64,000 bases of DNA, from assembly GCA_020847735.1 (NCBI GenBank), contig JADLBL010000007.1, positions 1 to 64,000 of the forward strand, in the 5' to 3' direction. The stretch is from Candidatus Eisenbacteria bacterium. GTDB lineage: Bacteria; Eisenbacteria; RBG-16-71-46. Made by a program: the position numbers and the translations under genes. The notes below the pieces were generated by a model. That model saw nothing but the letters and a program-made list of their open reading frames with translations. It made no database searches and was not told the origin of the DNA. Of the stretch, positions 1 through 9,045 are shown one piece after another. Numbering within the stretch: position 1 is the stretch's first letter; every line of letters starts with the position of its first letter.

Positions 1-131
1 AGGCCAGGTGGGCGGCGTCGCGGTTCGCGGACCGGCTCGAGCTGCCGCTCGAGGACCTCTTTCGGCACGCACTCACGTGCCTGGCCCCCGCGAGCGCGAG
101 GCGTGTCCAGGCGCCAGCGCCTGGGGCTTGA
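1..131 (+). CDS. C-terminal fragment of an unidentified protein, cut by the left edge
   Basis: A frame open from the left edge ends at TGA 129-131. The 42 visible residues include FADRLELPLEDLFRH, which resembles the end of a Cro/CI-type helix-turn-helix domain (often LGVPLEELF), but this is too short to assign a family. It runs towards the convergent hbd gene, with about 146 bases between them. It could also be a chance open frame in GC-rich DNA. Confidence 0.3.
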   Translation, partial: ARWAASRFADRLELPLEDLFRHALTCLAPASARRVQAPAPGA

Positions 132-277
132 GGGCGGGCGAGGGACCGGGATGCGTCCACCGAGATCGCGCTCATGATGAACGCGGAGGTCCTCGGCGTC
201 CGCCAGCCCGCGCGACGCGTGCCCCCCCACACACAGCACCCGCGCCCACCCAAAGCGATCCGCCGAAGCCGAACGCC

Positions 278-1174
278 TCAGCCCTGCGCGTACTCGTAGA
301 ACCCGCGGCCGCTCTTTCGGCCCAACCAGCCGGCGGCGACCATCTTGCGCAGCAGGGGGCACGGGCGGTACTTAGAGTCGCCGAGGCCCTCGTGCAGAAC
401 GTTCATGATGGACAGGCAGGTGTCGAGGCCGATCAGGTCGGCCAGCGCGAGGGGCCCCATGGGGTGGTTCATGCCGAGCTTCATGACGGTGTCGATCGCT
501 TCCTTCGTCGCGACGCCTTCCATGAGCGTGTAGCAGGCTTCGTTGATCATCGGCATGAGGATGCGGTTGGCGACGAAGCCGGGGTAGTCGTTGACCTCGA
601 CGGGGGTCTTGCCCAGGCGCTTCGAGAGATCCTCGGTGAGCGCGTACGTTTCGTCCGTGGTCGCGAGGCCGCGGATGACTTCGACGAGTTGCATCACGGG
701 CACGGGATTCATGAAGTGCATGCCGATGACGTGGCCGGGGCGCTTCGTGACGGCGGCGATCTCGGTGATCGAGATGCTCGAGGTGTTGCTCGCCAGGATC
801 GTTCCCGCCGGGCAGGCCGCGTCGAGTGTGGTGAAGATCTGCTTCTTGAGATCCCAGCTCTCGGTCACGGCCTCGATCACGAGCTGGCAGCCCTTCGCCG
901 CGTCGAGCGAGGTGCTGCCGTGGATGCGCCCGACGATGCCGGCGGCCTTGTCGGCGGGCCACTCCTGCTTCTTCGCGACGCGGTCGAGGTTCTTCGCGAT
1001 GGTGGCGAGCCCGCGGTCCACGAACTCGGGCTTCACGTCGATCAGTTCGACGTCGAGGCCGCTGGTCGCGAACACCTGCGCGATGCCGTTGCCCATCGTT
1101 CCGCCGCCCACGACGGCGACCTTCTTCACCGCGGCCGACGGGCCGCTCGTCCGCTGCTCGGCGAGGGTGCTCAT
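278..1174 (-). CDS. hbd: 3-hydroxybutyryl-CoA dehydrogenase
   Basis: NAD(P)-dependent oxidation of 3-hydroxybutyryl-CoA to acetoacetyl-CoA (or the reverse), a cytoplasmic step of butyrate, PHB or beta-oxidation metabolism. The 298-residue protein has the usual single-domain length. The N-terminal Rossmann motif [13 protein letters not shown] has its glycines at about residues 23-28. The family signature [20 protein letters not shown] and the C-terminal [12 protein letters not shown] are both present. I chose ATG 1174 because the domain begins just after it and it overlaps the thiolase stop as ATGA; an upstream in-frame extension would run deep into thiolase. Co-transcribed downstream of thiolase, so the pair interconverts acetyl-CoA and 3-hydroxybutyryl-CoA. 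Confidence 0.95.
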   Translation of the reverse strand: MSTLAEQRTSGPSAAVKKVAVVGGGTMGNGIAQVFATSGLDVELIDVKPEFVDRGLATIAKNLDRVAKKQEWPADKAAGIVGRIHGSTSLDAAKGCQLVIEAVTESWDLKKQIFTTLDAACPAGTILASNTSSISITEIAAVTKRPGHVIGMHFMNPVPVMQLVEVIRGLATTDETYALTEDLSKRLGKTPVEVNDYPGFVANRILMPMINEACYTLMEGVATKEAIDTVMKLGMNHPMGPLALADLIGLDTCLSIMNVLHEGLGDSKYRPCPLLRKMVAAGWLGRKSGRGFYEYAQG

Positions 1175-2364
1175 CAGACACGCTCCACGGAAAGAGCGAC
1201 GGCGTTGCCTCCGCCCAGGCACAGCGTCGCGAGCCCGGTCTTCTTGCCGCGCGCTTCGAGCGCGTAGAGCAGCGTCGTCAGGATGCGGGCGCCGCTCGCG
1301 CCGATGGGGTGGCCGAGCGCGACGGCGCCGCCGTTCACGTTGACGCGCTCCCAGTCCCAGCCGAGCGCGTCGCCGTCGGCCAGGGCCTGCGCGGCGAAGG
1401 CTTCGTTGGCTTCGATCAGGTCGAAGTGGCCGATCGCGACACCCAGCTTCTTCAGCAGCTTCTGCACGGCGTCCACGGGCGCGAAGAACAGCTCCTTCGG
1501 CTCTCCGCCGCCGGTGGCGTAGCCGGTCACGCGGGCGAGGGGCTTCGCGCCGGTCGCCTTGACGCGCGCTTCGCTCATCAGCACGAGCGCGGCGCCGCCG
1601 TCGTTGAGGCCTGGCGCGTTGCCGGCGGTGATCACCCCGTCCTTCGCCTTCGTCACCGCGCCCAGCTTCGCGAGGGCCTCGAGCGTCGTGTCGCCGCGCA
1701 CGGTTTCGTCGGCCCGGACGACCAGGGGTTCGCCCTTGCGCTGCGGGATCGTGACCGGCGCCATCTCGCGGTCGAACGCGCCCGAAGCCTGCGCGGCGGC
1801 GGCCTTCCTCTGGGAGCCGAGCGCGAACTCGTCAATGCGCTGGCGCGTGAGCTTCGCCTTCTCGGCGGTGTACTGGGCCAGCTCGATCATGTGGCAGTCG
1901 TTGAATGAGCACCACAGTCCGTCCATGACGACGCCGTCCTTGAGCGTGCTGTCGCCCAGCTTCTGTCCGCTCCGCAGCGTGAACAGGTAGTGGGGCGCGG
2001 TGCTCATGCTCTCCTGCCCGCCGGCGACGATGCACTCGGCGTCGCCGGCGCGAATGGCCTGCGCGCCGAGCATCACCGCCTTGAGTCCGGAGCCGCAGAC
2101 CTTGTTGATCGTCACCGCTCCGACCGCCGGGTTGATTCCGGCCTTGATCTGCGCCTGTCGCGCGGGCGCCTGGCCCTGCCCGGCCTGGACGACGTGACCC
2201 ATGATCACCTCGTCCACGTCGTTGCCGCCGACCTTCGCTCGCAGCATCGCTTCGCGTATCGCGACGGCGCCGAGGTCGGAGCCCTTGAGCGGCGAAAGCG
2301 CACCGAGGAACTTGCCCGTGGGCGTGCGCGCGGCGCCCACGATGAAGACGTCGGGAGTGGCCAT
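1174..2364 (-). CDS. atoB: Acetyl-CoA C-acetyltransferase (thiolase)
   Basis: Condenses two acetyl-CoA to acetoacetyl-CoA, or cleaves it. At 396 residues it is full length for the biosynthetic/degradative thiolase family. The nucleophilic Cys90 lies in [23 protein letters not shown] is the substrate loop; His352 is in [14 protein letters not shown] and the second catalytic Cys382 in [11 protein letters not shown]. It is first in a two-gene operon with hbd (ATGA overlap). ATG 2364 is the natural start for the [20 protein letters not shown] terminus. Family assignment is secure; whether the physiological direction is synthesis or degradation cannot be read from sequence. Confidence 0.95.
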   Translation of the reverse strand: MATPDVFIVGAARTPTGKFLGALSPLKGSDLGAVAIREAMLRAKVGGNDVDEVIMGHVVQAGQGQAPARQAQIKAGINPAVGAVTINKVCGSGLKAVMLGAQAIRAGDAECIVAGGQESMSTAPHYLFTLRSGQKLGDSTLKDGVVMDGLWCSFNDCHMIELAQYTAEKAKLTRQRIDEFALGSQRKAAAAQASGAFDREMAPVTIPQRKGEPLVVRADETVRGDTTLEALAKLGAVTKAKDGVITAGNAPGLNDGGAALVLMSEARVKATGAKPLARVTGYATGGGEPKELFFAPVDAVQKLLKKLGVAIGHFDLIEANEAFAAQALADGDALGWDWERVNVNGGAVALGHPIGASGARILTTLLYALEARGKKTGLATLCLGGGNAVALSVERV

Positions 2365-2439
2365 GAGGAACCTCTGGAAGCCGGCGGGCCGGAAGGCGCC
2401 GCGGAGGGTCGAAGCGGGCAGGTGCGGGAACCGGTGCGC

Positions 2440-2469
2440 ATCTTACACGAGCGGGCGCGGGCGGGCACC
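2440..2469 (-). promoter_or_regulatory. Candidate promoter of the thiolase-hbd operon
   Basis: On the minus strand a clear -10-like TAAGAT lies at 2445-2440, about 75 bases before the thiolase ATG. The hexamer 18 bases upstream (GGTGCC, 2469-2464) is a poor -35. The TG two bases ahead of the -10 may act as an extended -10 element. Weak evidence alone; it fits the pattern seen at other operons here. Confidence 0.3.
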
Positions 2470-2527
2470 CGGCGCGCGTGTTTCTCGGCGGCGAGCGCGT
2501 GTTCATTCTCGGCGTGCGCTCGTCGCC

Positions 2528-2557
2528 TTGCGCCCGCCGGAGCGCGGTGACTAGAGT
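2528..2557 (+). promoter_or_regulatory. Candidate promoter of the heme-copper oxidoreductase operon
   Basis: TTGCGC (2528-2533), 18-base spacer, TAGAGT (2552-2557), with TGAC directly before the -10. The same two hexamers and spacer length recur upstream of the cupin genes at 60987-61016, and a near copy precedes rplS, which raises confidence. The predicted start falls about 65 bases upstream of the subunit II ATG. Confidence 0.5.
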
Positions 2558-2628
2558 ACGTTCGGGCGCCATCGGTGGCACGGACGGCATCGCTCGCGAC
2601 ACACCGGCGCGACATCCTGGAGGTATCC

Positions 2629-3162
2629 ATGTCCATCTGGCTTCTTGGCGTCCTGACGCTGGTGGTTGCCGTCGCCGCGTGGGGCATCGCCGTCTGGCTC
2701 GGGCGCCGTCCGGTGGCCCAGCCCAGTCCGACCGTGCCCAAGCAGGTCTACGGTGCGCGTCAGGTTTACTTCGTGGTCCTGATCGTCGGCCTCGCCGTGA
2801 CCTTCGCGGTCTCGATGGCGCACCTGCCGTACCCTTCGCCCGGCGAACACGGCCAGGTGCAGCTGGATGTCACCGGCCGGATGTGGGCCTGGGACTTCGG
2901 CAGCGCCCCGCTCGCGGAGGATGGCGCCATCGAGGTTCCGGTGGACCAGGCGATCGAGTTCCGCGTCACCTCCGGCGACGTGAACCACGGCTTCGGCATC
3001 TACAGCCCCTCCGGTCACCTGCTGTCCCAGACGCAGGCCATGCCGGGATACACGAACCGCCTCCTCTACACGTTCCGGACGCCGGGGGACTACCACATCA
3101 TGTGCATGGAGTACTGCGGCCTCGTGCACCACGGCATGACTTCCGTCCTTCGAGTGAGGTGA
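2629..3162 (+). CDS. Heme-copper oxidoreductase subunit II (CuA protein)
   Basis: Electron-entry subunit carrying the binuclear CuA centre outside the membrane. The 177-residue protein has two hydrophobic segments (about 3-24 and 45-66) followed by a cupredoxin domain. All CuA ligands are visible: His120 in NHGFGIY, then CMEYCGLVHHGM with Cys159, Glu161 carbonyl, Cys163, His167 and Met170, matching the C-x-E-x-C-x3-H-x2-M pattern. It is short, like the B-type (ba3) subunit II rather than aa3 CoxB. ATG 2629 is preceded by TGGAGGT at good spacing; a 54-base upstream in-frame extension lacks this. First gene of the operon; a CuA rather than a heme c acceptor implies a soluble cytochrome or cupredoxin donor, or a quinol link not visible here. 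Confidence 0.9.
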   Translation: MSIWLLGVLTLVVAVAAWGIAVWLGRRPVAQPSPTVPKQVYGARQVYFVVLIVGLAVTFAVSMAHLPYPSPGEHGQVQLDVTGRMWAWDFGSAPLAEDGAIEVPVDQAIEFRVTSGDVNHGFGIYSPSGHLLSQTQAMPGYTNRLLYTFRTPGDYHIMCMEYCGLVHHGMTSVLRVR

Positions 3163-3169
3163 GCCGACC

Positions 3170-4606
3170 ATGAACCCGGAACAGACCTTCGATTCCTCGC
3201 GCGGTCGCTCGGCCGTTTCGCTGTGGCTGATCACCACCTGCGTGCTGTTCGCGGTGATGGTGATCCTCGGATTCCTCATGCGCTCCGGGCAGTCCGGAGT
3301 GCTGGCGCTCGACCCGCAGTTGTTCTACGCGATCATGACGCTGCACGGACTCGGCATGGCCGGCGTGCTCTTCACCGGCGGTCTGGCGATGCTCTGGCTG
3401 CTGGTGTCGCGTTACGCGCCGCCCAGCCTGCGCGTGCTCAACACCTCGTACGTGCTGATCGTCCTCGGGGTCGTCGGCCTGGTCGTCGCGACGCTGGTCG
3501 GGCGCTTCGGTCCCGGCTGGTACCTGCTCTACCCGCTGCCGTTCGCGGCCTCCGGCTGGCCGCACTGGTCCATCGGCCTCGCGACCGCGTCGCTGATGAT
3601 TCTCGGCGTGGGCTGGCTGCTGACCCAGCTCGACATCCTGCGCGTCATCGCGCGCCGCTACGGCCCCGCCGGCATGCTCGGCTGGACCCGCGCCGGCGAA
3701 CCCGAGACGCCGCCGACCGTGATGATCGCGGCGGTCGTCACCGTGGCGGGCAGCCTGACCACCGTGGTCGGCGCGGCGGTGTTCTTCCTCTACCTGCTCA
3801 AGTGGTTCAACCCGTCGGTCGAGTACGACGCGCTGCTGCTCAAGAACATGGTGTTCCTGTTCGGGCACACCATCGTGAACGTGACCATGTACATGGGCGT
3901 CGCGGCCGTCTACGAGCTGCTGCCCGAGTTCACCGGACGCCCGTGGAAGAACAACCGGATCACGACGCTGTCGTGGAACGTCACGCTGCTGTTCGTGCTC
4001 ACCGCCTACTTCCACCACATCTACATGGACTTCGCGCAGCCGTTCGCGCTGCAGATCGTCGGGCAGGTCACGTCGTACCTGAGCTCGGTCCCCGCGACCG
4101 CGGTCACGATCTTCGGCGTCATCGGCCAGGTGTACCGCGGCAGCAACCGCTGGAGCTTCACGCCGCTGGCGATGACCGCGGGCATCGTCGGCTGGGTCGT
4201 GGGCGGCTTCGCGGCCGTCGCGGACTCGACCATCGCGATCAACCGCGTCCTGCACAACACGCTCTGGGTCCCCGGGCACTTCCACACCTACTTCCTGGTG
4301 GGCTACGTGCTCATGCTGCTCGGCTTCGCGCATCACCTGTACCGCTCGCACGCCGAGAAGCTCGCCGCGGCCTCGCTGGGCCTGATGCTGCTGGGCGGCT
4401 ACGGACTGGTGACGTCGTTCTACCTGGGCGGCGCGAACTCCGTCCCCCGGCGCTACGCGAGCTACGACATGATTCCCATGAGCTCGCTGGCGCTCACCGG
4501 CAAGCACCTCGCGCTGCTCGGGGCGATCTCGGCGCTCACGTTCCTGATCGGCGTGCTGACGTTCTACGTTTCGCTCATGAAGGGCCGGCGCGCGGCAGGT
4601 CAATGA
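3170..4606 (+). CDS. B-type heme-copper oxidoreductase subunit I lacking the active-site Tyr; possible NO reductase
   Basis: Catalytic membrane subunit with heme and CuB, 478 residues and about 12 membrane helices. Ligands seen: His59 in MTLHGLGM, CuB His233 in FLFGHTIVNVT, His282-His283 in YFHHIYM, and His370/His372 in WVPGHFHTYF. His233 and His282-283 coincide with Thermus ba3 numbering as I remember it, and VPRR near the C terminus also aligns. The oxygen reductases carry GHPIVY in helix VI, whose Tyr237 is cross-linked to the CuB histidine; here the motif is GHTIVN, so position 237 is Asn. Loss of this Tyr is typical of nitric oxide reductases, including the CuA-type enzyme of Bacillus azotoformans. 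Thus either an sNOR-like NO reductase or an unusual oxidase. No subunit III gene is present. Confidence 0.88.
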   Translation: MNPEQTFDSSRGRSAVSLWLITTCVLFAVMVILGFLMRSGQSGVLALDPQLFYAIMTLHGLGMAGVLFTGGLAMLWLLVSRYAPPSLRVLNTSYVLIVLGVVGLVVATLVGRFGPGWYLLYPLPFAASGWPHWSIGLATASLMILGVGWLLTQLDILRVIARRYGPAGMLGWTRAGEPETPPTVMIAAVVTVAGSLTTVVGAAVFFLYLLKWFNPSVEYDALLLKNMVFLFGHTIVNVTMYMGVAAVYELLPEFTGRPWKNNRITTLSWNVTLLFVLTAYFHHIYMDFAQPFALQIVGQVTSYLSSVPATAVTIFGVIGQVYRGSNRWSFTPLAMTAGIVGWVVGGFAAVADSTIAINRVLHNTLWVPGHFHTYFLVGYVLMLLGFAHHLYRSHAEKLAAASLGLMLLGGYGLVTSFYLGGANSVPRRYASYDMIPMSSLALTGKHLALLGAISALTFLIGVLTFYVSLMKGRRAAGQ

Positions 4607-5205
4607 AGCGGACCGGGCTCCGGGGCCTGCTGCCGCTGGCGTGCGTGACCGGCTGGACGGCGCTCCTCGCCGTCTGGACGTACGGCGGCACGGCGTTCAC
4701 CTCGTTCTCGGCGGCGGCGGCGGCTCCCGGGCCGCTGCCGCGCGCCACACCGGAGCTGCGGCTCGTGGGCTCGGACGGGCAGCCGCGGACGCTGGCGGCT
4801 TCCTCCGGACGCTGGCGGCTCGTCAACTTCTTCTACTTGAGCTGCACCGGCGTCTGCCAGGCCAACACCGCCCGCATCGAGGGCGTGCGCGAGGAACTGG
4901 GCGACCTCGTGGGCCCGCGGCTCGAGATCGTCAGCGTGAGCGTGGACTCGGACCCGCCCGAGCGGCTCGCCGAGTTGCGGCGGCTCTACGGCGATCCTCC
5001 CGGCTGGACGTTCGCCTCGCTCGCCGATCCCGACGCCGCGCGCACCTACGAGCGCTTCGGCGTGCTGGTCGTTCGGCGTCCCGACGGCCTCGTCAATCAC
5101 GGCACCGACCTCTACCTGCTCGACCCGGACTCGCGCCTGGTCCGGATCTTCGGCGCCGGCGACGCTCGATCCATCGCGGCGCGGATCCGCGACGCCCTCC
5201 GATGA
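4603..5205 (+). CDS. SCO1/SenC-family copper chaperone
   Basis: Membrane-tethered thioredoxin-fold protein that metallates and reduces CuA sites. The 200-residue sequence has an N-terminal membrane anchor (about 7-28), then the copper motif CTGVC (Cys81, Cys85) and distal ligand His166 in NHGTDLYLLD, the complete SCO set. ATG 4603 overlaps the subunit I stop (ATGA), and its own stop overlaps the next gene, so it is translationally coupled in the same operon. Its presence supports subunit II being a genuine CuA protein. Confidence 0.92.
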   Translation: MKRTGLRGLLPLACVTGWTALLAVWTYGGTAFTSFSAAAAAPGPLPRATPELRLVGSDGQPRTLAASSGRWRLVNFFYLSCTGVCQANTARIEGVREELGDLVGPRLEIVSVSVDSDPPERLAELRRLYGDPPGWTFASLADPDAARTYERFGVLVVRRPDGLVNHGTDLYLLDPDSRLVRIFGAGDARSIAARIRDALR

Positions 5206-5786
5206 TCCTCGCGCTCGCCTGGCTGCTGGTCACCGGCGCGCTGCTCGCGCCGCCGCTGGATCCCTACCTCGACGGCGTCATGGTGCGCGTCGTCCTGATC
5301 CAGGTGCCGCTGCTGCTCGTGCTCGGCGCGCTGGTGGGACGGCGGACGCCTGACGCGGCGGCGCGCCGCTGGGACCCGGCGGGTTTCACCGGGCTCGCCT
5401 TCGCGGCCGGCGCGCTCGTCTTCTGGATGCTGCCGCGCTCGCTCGATGAAGCGGCGCGAAGCGAAGTCATGGACCAGCTCCGGCATCTGTCGCTGCTGGC
5501 GGCCGGCTTCGGACTCGGGGCCGGCTGGCGGCGGCTTCCGTTCGCGGCCCGGGGCGGCGCCTCGATCCTCACCGTCGCGATGCTCGGAGCGATGGGAGTC
5601 TTCTACTCCCGCTACGACGCGCTCGTGTGCGGCTGGTTCACGCTCGCCCAGCAACGCGAGGCCGGCGCCGCGATGCTGCGCGCGAGCGGACTGGCGCTGG
5701 TCGCGTTCGCGGCCCTGCTCGTCCTGACCCTGGCGCGCGAACATCGCGAGCAGCGCCGCGCTCTGGCGGCGGATTCATCGTCCTGA
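5202..5786 (+). CDS. Integral membrane protein of the heme-copper operon, function unknown
   Basis: 194 residues with about five or six hydrophobic segments (near 2-16, 27-44, 64-78, 92-105, 115-135 and 163-179). FWMLPRSLD, between helices three and four, is a conserved-looking motif. No cofactor-binding His pair or cysteine motif is evident. The ATGA overlap with SCO places it as the last gene of the oxidoreductase operon, so an assembly or stability role is the reasonable inference. It is not recognisably CtaG or CtaA. The gene ends just before a strong hairpin. Confidence 0.75.
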   Translation: MILALAWLLVTGALLAPPLDPYLDGVMVRVVLIQVPLLLVLGALVGRRTPDAAARRWDPAGFTGLAFAAGALVFWMLPRSLDEAARSEVMDQLRHLSLLAAGFGLGAGWRRLPFAARGGASILTVAMLGAMGVFYSRYDALVCGWFTLAQQREAGAAMLRASGLALVAFAALLVLTLAREHREQRRALAADSSS

Positions 5787-5795
5787 TTCGCGAGC

Positions 5796-5822
5796 GCGCA
5801 CGGCGGTCGCAACGCCGTGCGC
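5796..5822. terminator. Hairpin between convergent genes, probable bidirectional terminator
   Basis: GCGCACGGCG (5796-5805), 7-base loop, CGCCGTGCGC (5813-5822): a perfect 10-bp stem starting 10 bases after the stop at 5786, in the 85-base gap between convergent genes. No U-tract follows, as is common in very GC-rich genomes. A second imperfect GCGAGCGAC/GTCGCGCTCGC hairpin follows near 5838-5868. Confidence 0.5.
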
Positions 5823-5871
5823 CGACGGTCGAATCGCCGACGCGAGCGACGCGCGGCGTCGCGCTCGCGCC

Positions 5872-6471
5872 CTATGCCGCACCCTGGGCGTGCGGGCGCG
5901 CGGGATCAGCCGCGGAATCGGGGTCGAACGCGTGCCGCGAGCGCAGCTCGTCCACGAGGGCGCGCGCGTCGTGCTCGCTCAGCGAGCGCGCGAAGCGCAC
6001 GACGTGTCCGCCGGATTCGAAGCGCGCGCCGCTGGCTCCCTGCCCCGACACGTCGAGGCCGAACGCGATCACCGGCGGGATCCCGCGCCCGAACGGACGC
6101 AGGCGACGGATGGAGGCGAGCGGCCAGCGCCGCGTGCGCCACAGGCCGAGGATGCCGAGCCGGATGACGAGGTCGTCGCCCTCGATCGAAATGCGCTCAC
6201 GGCCCACCAGCAGCCAGACCATGTAGGCCATCACGCCTCCGCCGGCGGCGAGCCACAGCACGAGCCAGGCGAACAGGAACAGGCGGTCGGCGGCGAACGG
6301 CCCGGGCAGAAGCAACTGCTGGATCATGAAGGCGACGCCGAAGGCCCATCCCACGAGCCACAGCGACAGCACGCCGACGGTGACCGGCCGCCGCAGCGAC
6401 GGCAGGTCGGCGACGCGCCCGCCACCCTGGAGGGCGGGCGTCACGGAGCTGGACGAGGAGGAGGTGTGCAT
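5872..6471 (-). CDS. Two-helix membrane protein with a PH-like cytoplasmic domain (hypothetical)
   Basis: 199 residues. A Ser-rich N terminus (six consecutive Ser at 4-9) precedes two hydrophobic segments (about 31-52 and 64-89). The soluble domain begins VGRERISIEGDDLVIRLGI and continues with RTRRWPLASIRRLRP, typical of membrane-anchored PH-like (bacterial PH/YdbT-style) domains. No catalytic motif. Stands alone, convergent with the oxidoreductase operon and about 150 bases downstream of the FIST gene. Function unknown. Confidence 0.7.
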   Translation of the reverse strand: MHTSSSSSSVTPALQGGGRVADLPSLRRPVTVGVLSLWLVGWAFGVAFMIQQLLLPGPFAADRLFLFAWLVLWLAAGGGVMAYMVWLLVGRERISIEGDDLVIRLGILGLWRTRRWPLASIRRLRPFGRGIPPVIAFGLDVSGQGASGARFESGGHVVRFARSLSEHDARALVDELRSRHAFDPDSAADPARPHAQGAA

Positions 6472-6624
6472 GGGAAGGGCTCCCGCGCGGCGGGAGCGTC
6501 CGGGTTATCGGCCGCACCCGCAGGATAGAACAGCGGCGGTCGCGGCACAGCGCGAGGGCCCCGGCGCCGGATCGGGGCGCGCGTGTTCTCGAGGAGGATT
6601 TGCGCCGGCCTGACCCCGCCGGCT

Positions 6625-7788
6625 TCAGCGCGGCCGGACGATCGCGATGCTGGCCGTGTGTCCGTGCAGGAAGTTGCGGCCGCCGATCGGACCGACCTCG
6701 CCGGCGCAGAACATGCCCGCGGCGGGAACGCCGCCGAGCGCGGCCTGGAGCGTCGCGATGTCGCGGTCGGGCTCGCCGTACAGCGCGCGACCGCGGCCGT
6801 TGCACGCGAACAGCAGGGCCGCGGCGGCGCGGCTGTCGAACGTTTGCGGCGAGAGCAGCATGCCGAGATCGGCCGCGGCGGCGTCCGCGTCGCGCACGTG
6901 CAGGCGAATCTTCTCGCCCGCTCCGATCCGGTCGCCGACCGCGATCGCGCCCTTTTCCCGGTCGGCTCCGAGCAGGTTGCGGATCAGCCACCCGCCGCGC
7001 CCGCTGGCGTCGCCGTGCGCGGGCCGGCCGACGTAGAGCCCCTGCCGGAGCCTCGCCTGCCCGTCCTCCGGCAGATCGCCCAGCACCCGCGCGATGCGGG
7101 CGAGCGCCGGTTGTCCGTCGAGCTCGAGGATCAGGAGGTCGCGCGCGCGGGTCACTTCGAGCACCGGACCCACGGGCTCGCAGCCCTGCGAAACGACGAC
7201 GTCCGCGCGCAGCGCACCGTGCAGCGCGATCATGAAACCGCCCTCGGGCGAAGCCCAGTCGTTCAGGAACGACCAGTTGCCGCCGGGTCGCGCCGACGCG
7301 CTGGCGAAGCCGCCGACCATGCGGACGTCCGGCGCGAAGCGGTTGACGAGCGCCAGCACCCGCTCGCCATCGAGCGAGAACGGATCGGCGGCGAACAGCG
7401 CCAGCTCGGCGCCGCGCAGTCGCGGCGCCAGCCGATCGAACGCCGCCGCGTCGGCCACCTCGTCGCTCCACGCCTCCTGCACGAGCAGCAGCGGACGCAC
7501 CTCGACGCCCGGAAGTCTCGCGGCGATGACCGAGAGCGCGGCGCCCTGCTCGTGCTCGTGAGCGGACGAAACGATCCCGCGCGCCGGGACGCCGGCGAGC
7601 GTGGCCGGCGCCAGCGCGCGCCGCAGCACCGCGGCGATGCGTTCGGCGGCCGCGGCGAGTGGCGCCGAGTAGAATGCGAGCGCGAGATCCACCGGACCCG
7701 GCCCGAGGGCGCCGGCGAGTTCGAAGGCGACGGACTCGGCGGCCTCCGCCGCGTCGTGCGACAGCACGTGCGCGCTCGCCCAGCGCAT
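6625..7788 (-). CDS. FIST N- and C-domain signal-transduction protein
   Basis: 387 residues resembling the FIST family, which is thought to sense small ligands and often pairs with signalling domains. The N-terminal half (alternating helices and strands up to about residue 200, with GGFAS near 225) and the C-terminal half (GRGRALYGEPDRDI, then GMFCAGEVGPIGGRNFLHGHT near the end) fit FIST_N plus FIST_C; the GEIGP/GPI...N..LHG signature is characteristic. ATG 7788 is chosen because GGGAGGA lies 7 bases upstream; a GTG 18 bases earlier has no such site. It follows the acyl-CoA dehydrogenase gene by 19 bases and is probably co-transcribed. No transmembrane segment or output domain. Confidence 0.8.
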   Translation of the reverse strand: MRWASAHVLSHDAAEAAESVAFELAGALGPGPVDLALAFYSAPLAAAAERIAAVLRRALAPATLAGVPARGIVSSAHEHEQGAALSVIAARLPGVEVRPLLLVQEAWSDEVADAAAFDRLAPRLRGAELALFAADPFSLDGERVLALVNRFAPDVRMVGGFASASARPGGNWSFLNDWASPEGGFMIALHGALRADVVVSQGCEPVGPVLEVTRARDLLILELDGQPALARIARVLGDLPEDGQARLRQGLYVGRPAHGDASGRGGWLIRNLLGADREKGAIAVGDRIGAGEKIRLHVRDADAAAADLGMLLSPQTFDSRAAAALLFACNGRGRALYGEPDRDIATLQAALGGVPAAGMFCAGEVGPIGGRNFLHGHTASIAIVRPR

Positions 7789-7807
7789 GCGCGCGTCCTC
7801 CCGCACG

Positions 7808-8950
7808 TCAGACGTCGCGGAGGATCTCGCGGGCGATCACCATGCGCTGGATCTCGCTCGTGCCCTCGCCGATCTCCATGAGCTTGACGTCGCGGTGCAT
7901 CCGCTCGACCGGCAGGTCGCGGCAGTAGCCCATGCCGCCGTGGATCTGGATCGCCTTGTCGGTCACCCAATTGCCGATCTCGCTGGCGAACAGCTTCGCC
8001 ATGGAGGCCTCCTTGCCGAACTCGCGGCCGGCGTCGCGCAGCATCGCCGCGTGGTAGACGAGGTGGCGCGCGGCTTCGATCTTGACCGCCATGTCGGCGA
8101 GCATGAACTGCACGGCCTGGAAGTTCGCGATCGGCTGCCCGAACTGGTGGCGCACCTTCGCGTACTTGAGCGAGTGCTCGTACGCCCCCTGCGCGCAGCC
8201 GAGGGCCAGCGCGCCGATCGAGATGCGGCCGCCCATCAGGGTGCGCATGAACGCCTTGAAGCCGCCGGTGGGCTCACCGAGCATCTGGTCGGCGGGAATC
8301 AGGCAGTCCTCGAACACGATCTCGACGGTGTCCGAGCCGCGCAGTCCCATCTTCTTCTCCTTCTTGCCGACTCGGAACCCCGGGGTCGCCGTGTCCATGA
8401 TGAACGCCGAGATGCCGTTCGCGCCCTGGCTCGCGTCGGTGACCGCGGTCAGCGTCACGTACTTCGCGTAGCTCGCGTTCGTGATGTAGATCTTCGAGCC
8501 GTTCACGCGCCAGCCGCCGGCGACCTTCGCCGCCCGCGTCTGGGTGCCGGCGGCGTCCGAGCCGGCGTTCGGCTCGGTGAGCCCGAACGCGCCGATCGCC
8601 TCGCCCTTCGCCATCGGCACGAGGAAGCGCAGCTTCTGCTCCTCGGTGCCCGCGCCGTAGACCGGACCGCAGCCGAGCGAAACGTGCGCCGCGAGCGTGA
8701 TGGCGGTGGACGCGCACACGCGCGCGACCTCCTCGACCGCGATCGCGTACGACAGCGTGTCCATGCCCGCGCCGCCGTATTTCTCGGGGTACGGCAGACC
8801 CATCAGGCCCAGATCGCCCATCTGTTTCACGGTGTCGAGCGGGAACTCCTCGTGCTCATCCAGGTCCCGCGCGCGCGGAGCGACGATCTCCTCGGCGAAG
8901 CGGCGCACCATGTCGCGAACCTGGTGGTGTTCTTCCTTCAGCATCAGCAT
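7808..8950 (-). CDS. Short-chain acyl-CoA dehydrogenase (butyryl-CoA dehydrogenase-like)
   Basis: FAD-dependent oxidation of acyl-CoA to enoyl-CoA, passing electrons to ETF. 380 residues, the standard length of the SCAD/BCAD group. Visible: FAD/substrate segment [24 protein letters not shown], the R-x-Q-F-G-x-P loop [12 protein letters not shown], and [22 protein letters not shown]. The catalytic base is Glu362 in [11 protein letters not shown], at the short-chain position. ATG 8950 with AGGGAG upstream is preferred over a GTG 36 bases earlier because the domain starts immediately after it. With thiolase, hbd and the acyl-CoA mutase in this window it points to C4 acyl-CoA metabolism. Confidence 0.92.
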   Translation of the reverse strand: MLMLKEEHHQVRDMVRRFAEEIVAPRARDLDEHEEFPLDTVKQMGDLGLMGLPYPEKYGGAGMDTLSYAIAVEEVARVCASTAITLAAHVSLGCGPVYGAGTEEQKLRFLVPMAKGEAIGAFGLTEPNAGSDAAGTQTRAAKVAGGWRVNGSKIYITNASYAKYVTLTAVTDASQGANGISAFIMDTATPGFRVGKKEKKMGLRGSDTVEIVFEDCLIPADQMLGEPTGGFKAFMRTLMGGRISIGALALGCAQGAYEHSLKYAKVRHQFGQPIANFQAVQFMLADMAVKIEAARHLVYHAAMLRDAGREFGKEASMAKLFASEIGNWVTDKAIQIHGGMGYCRDLPVERMHRDVKLMEIGEGTSEIQRMVIAREILRDV

Positions 8951-9045
8951 GCGGACGGACTCCCTGAGGGTGGATGCGGAGGGCACGCCGGGGCAGCCTG
9001 CCGGAGACGACGCGGCGAGGGAAGGGCCGGCGTGGAGCGCCGGGA

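Noticed and set aside
3098-4603. A 501-codon minus-strand frame opposite subunit I
   Set aside because: Rich in Arg, His, Gln and Glu with no recognisable domain; a shadow of the membrane protein on the other strand.
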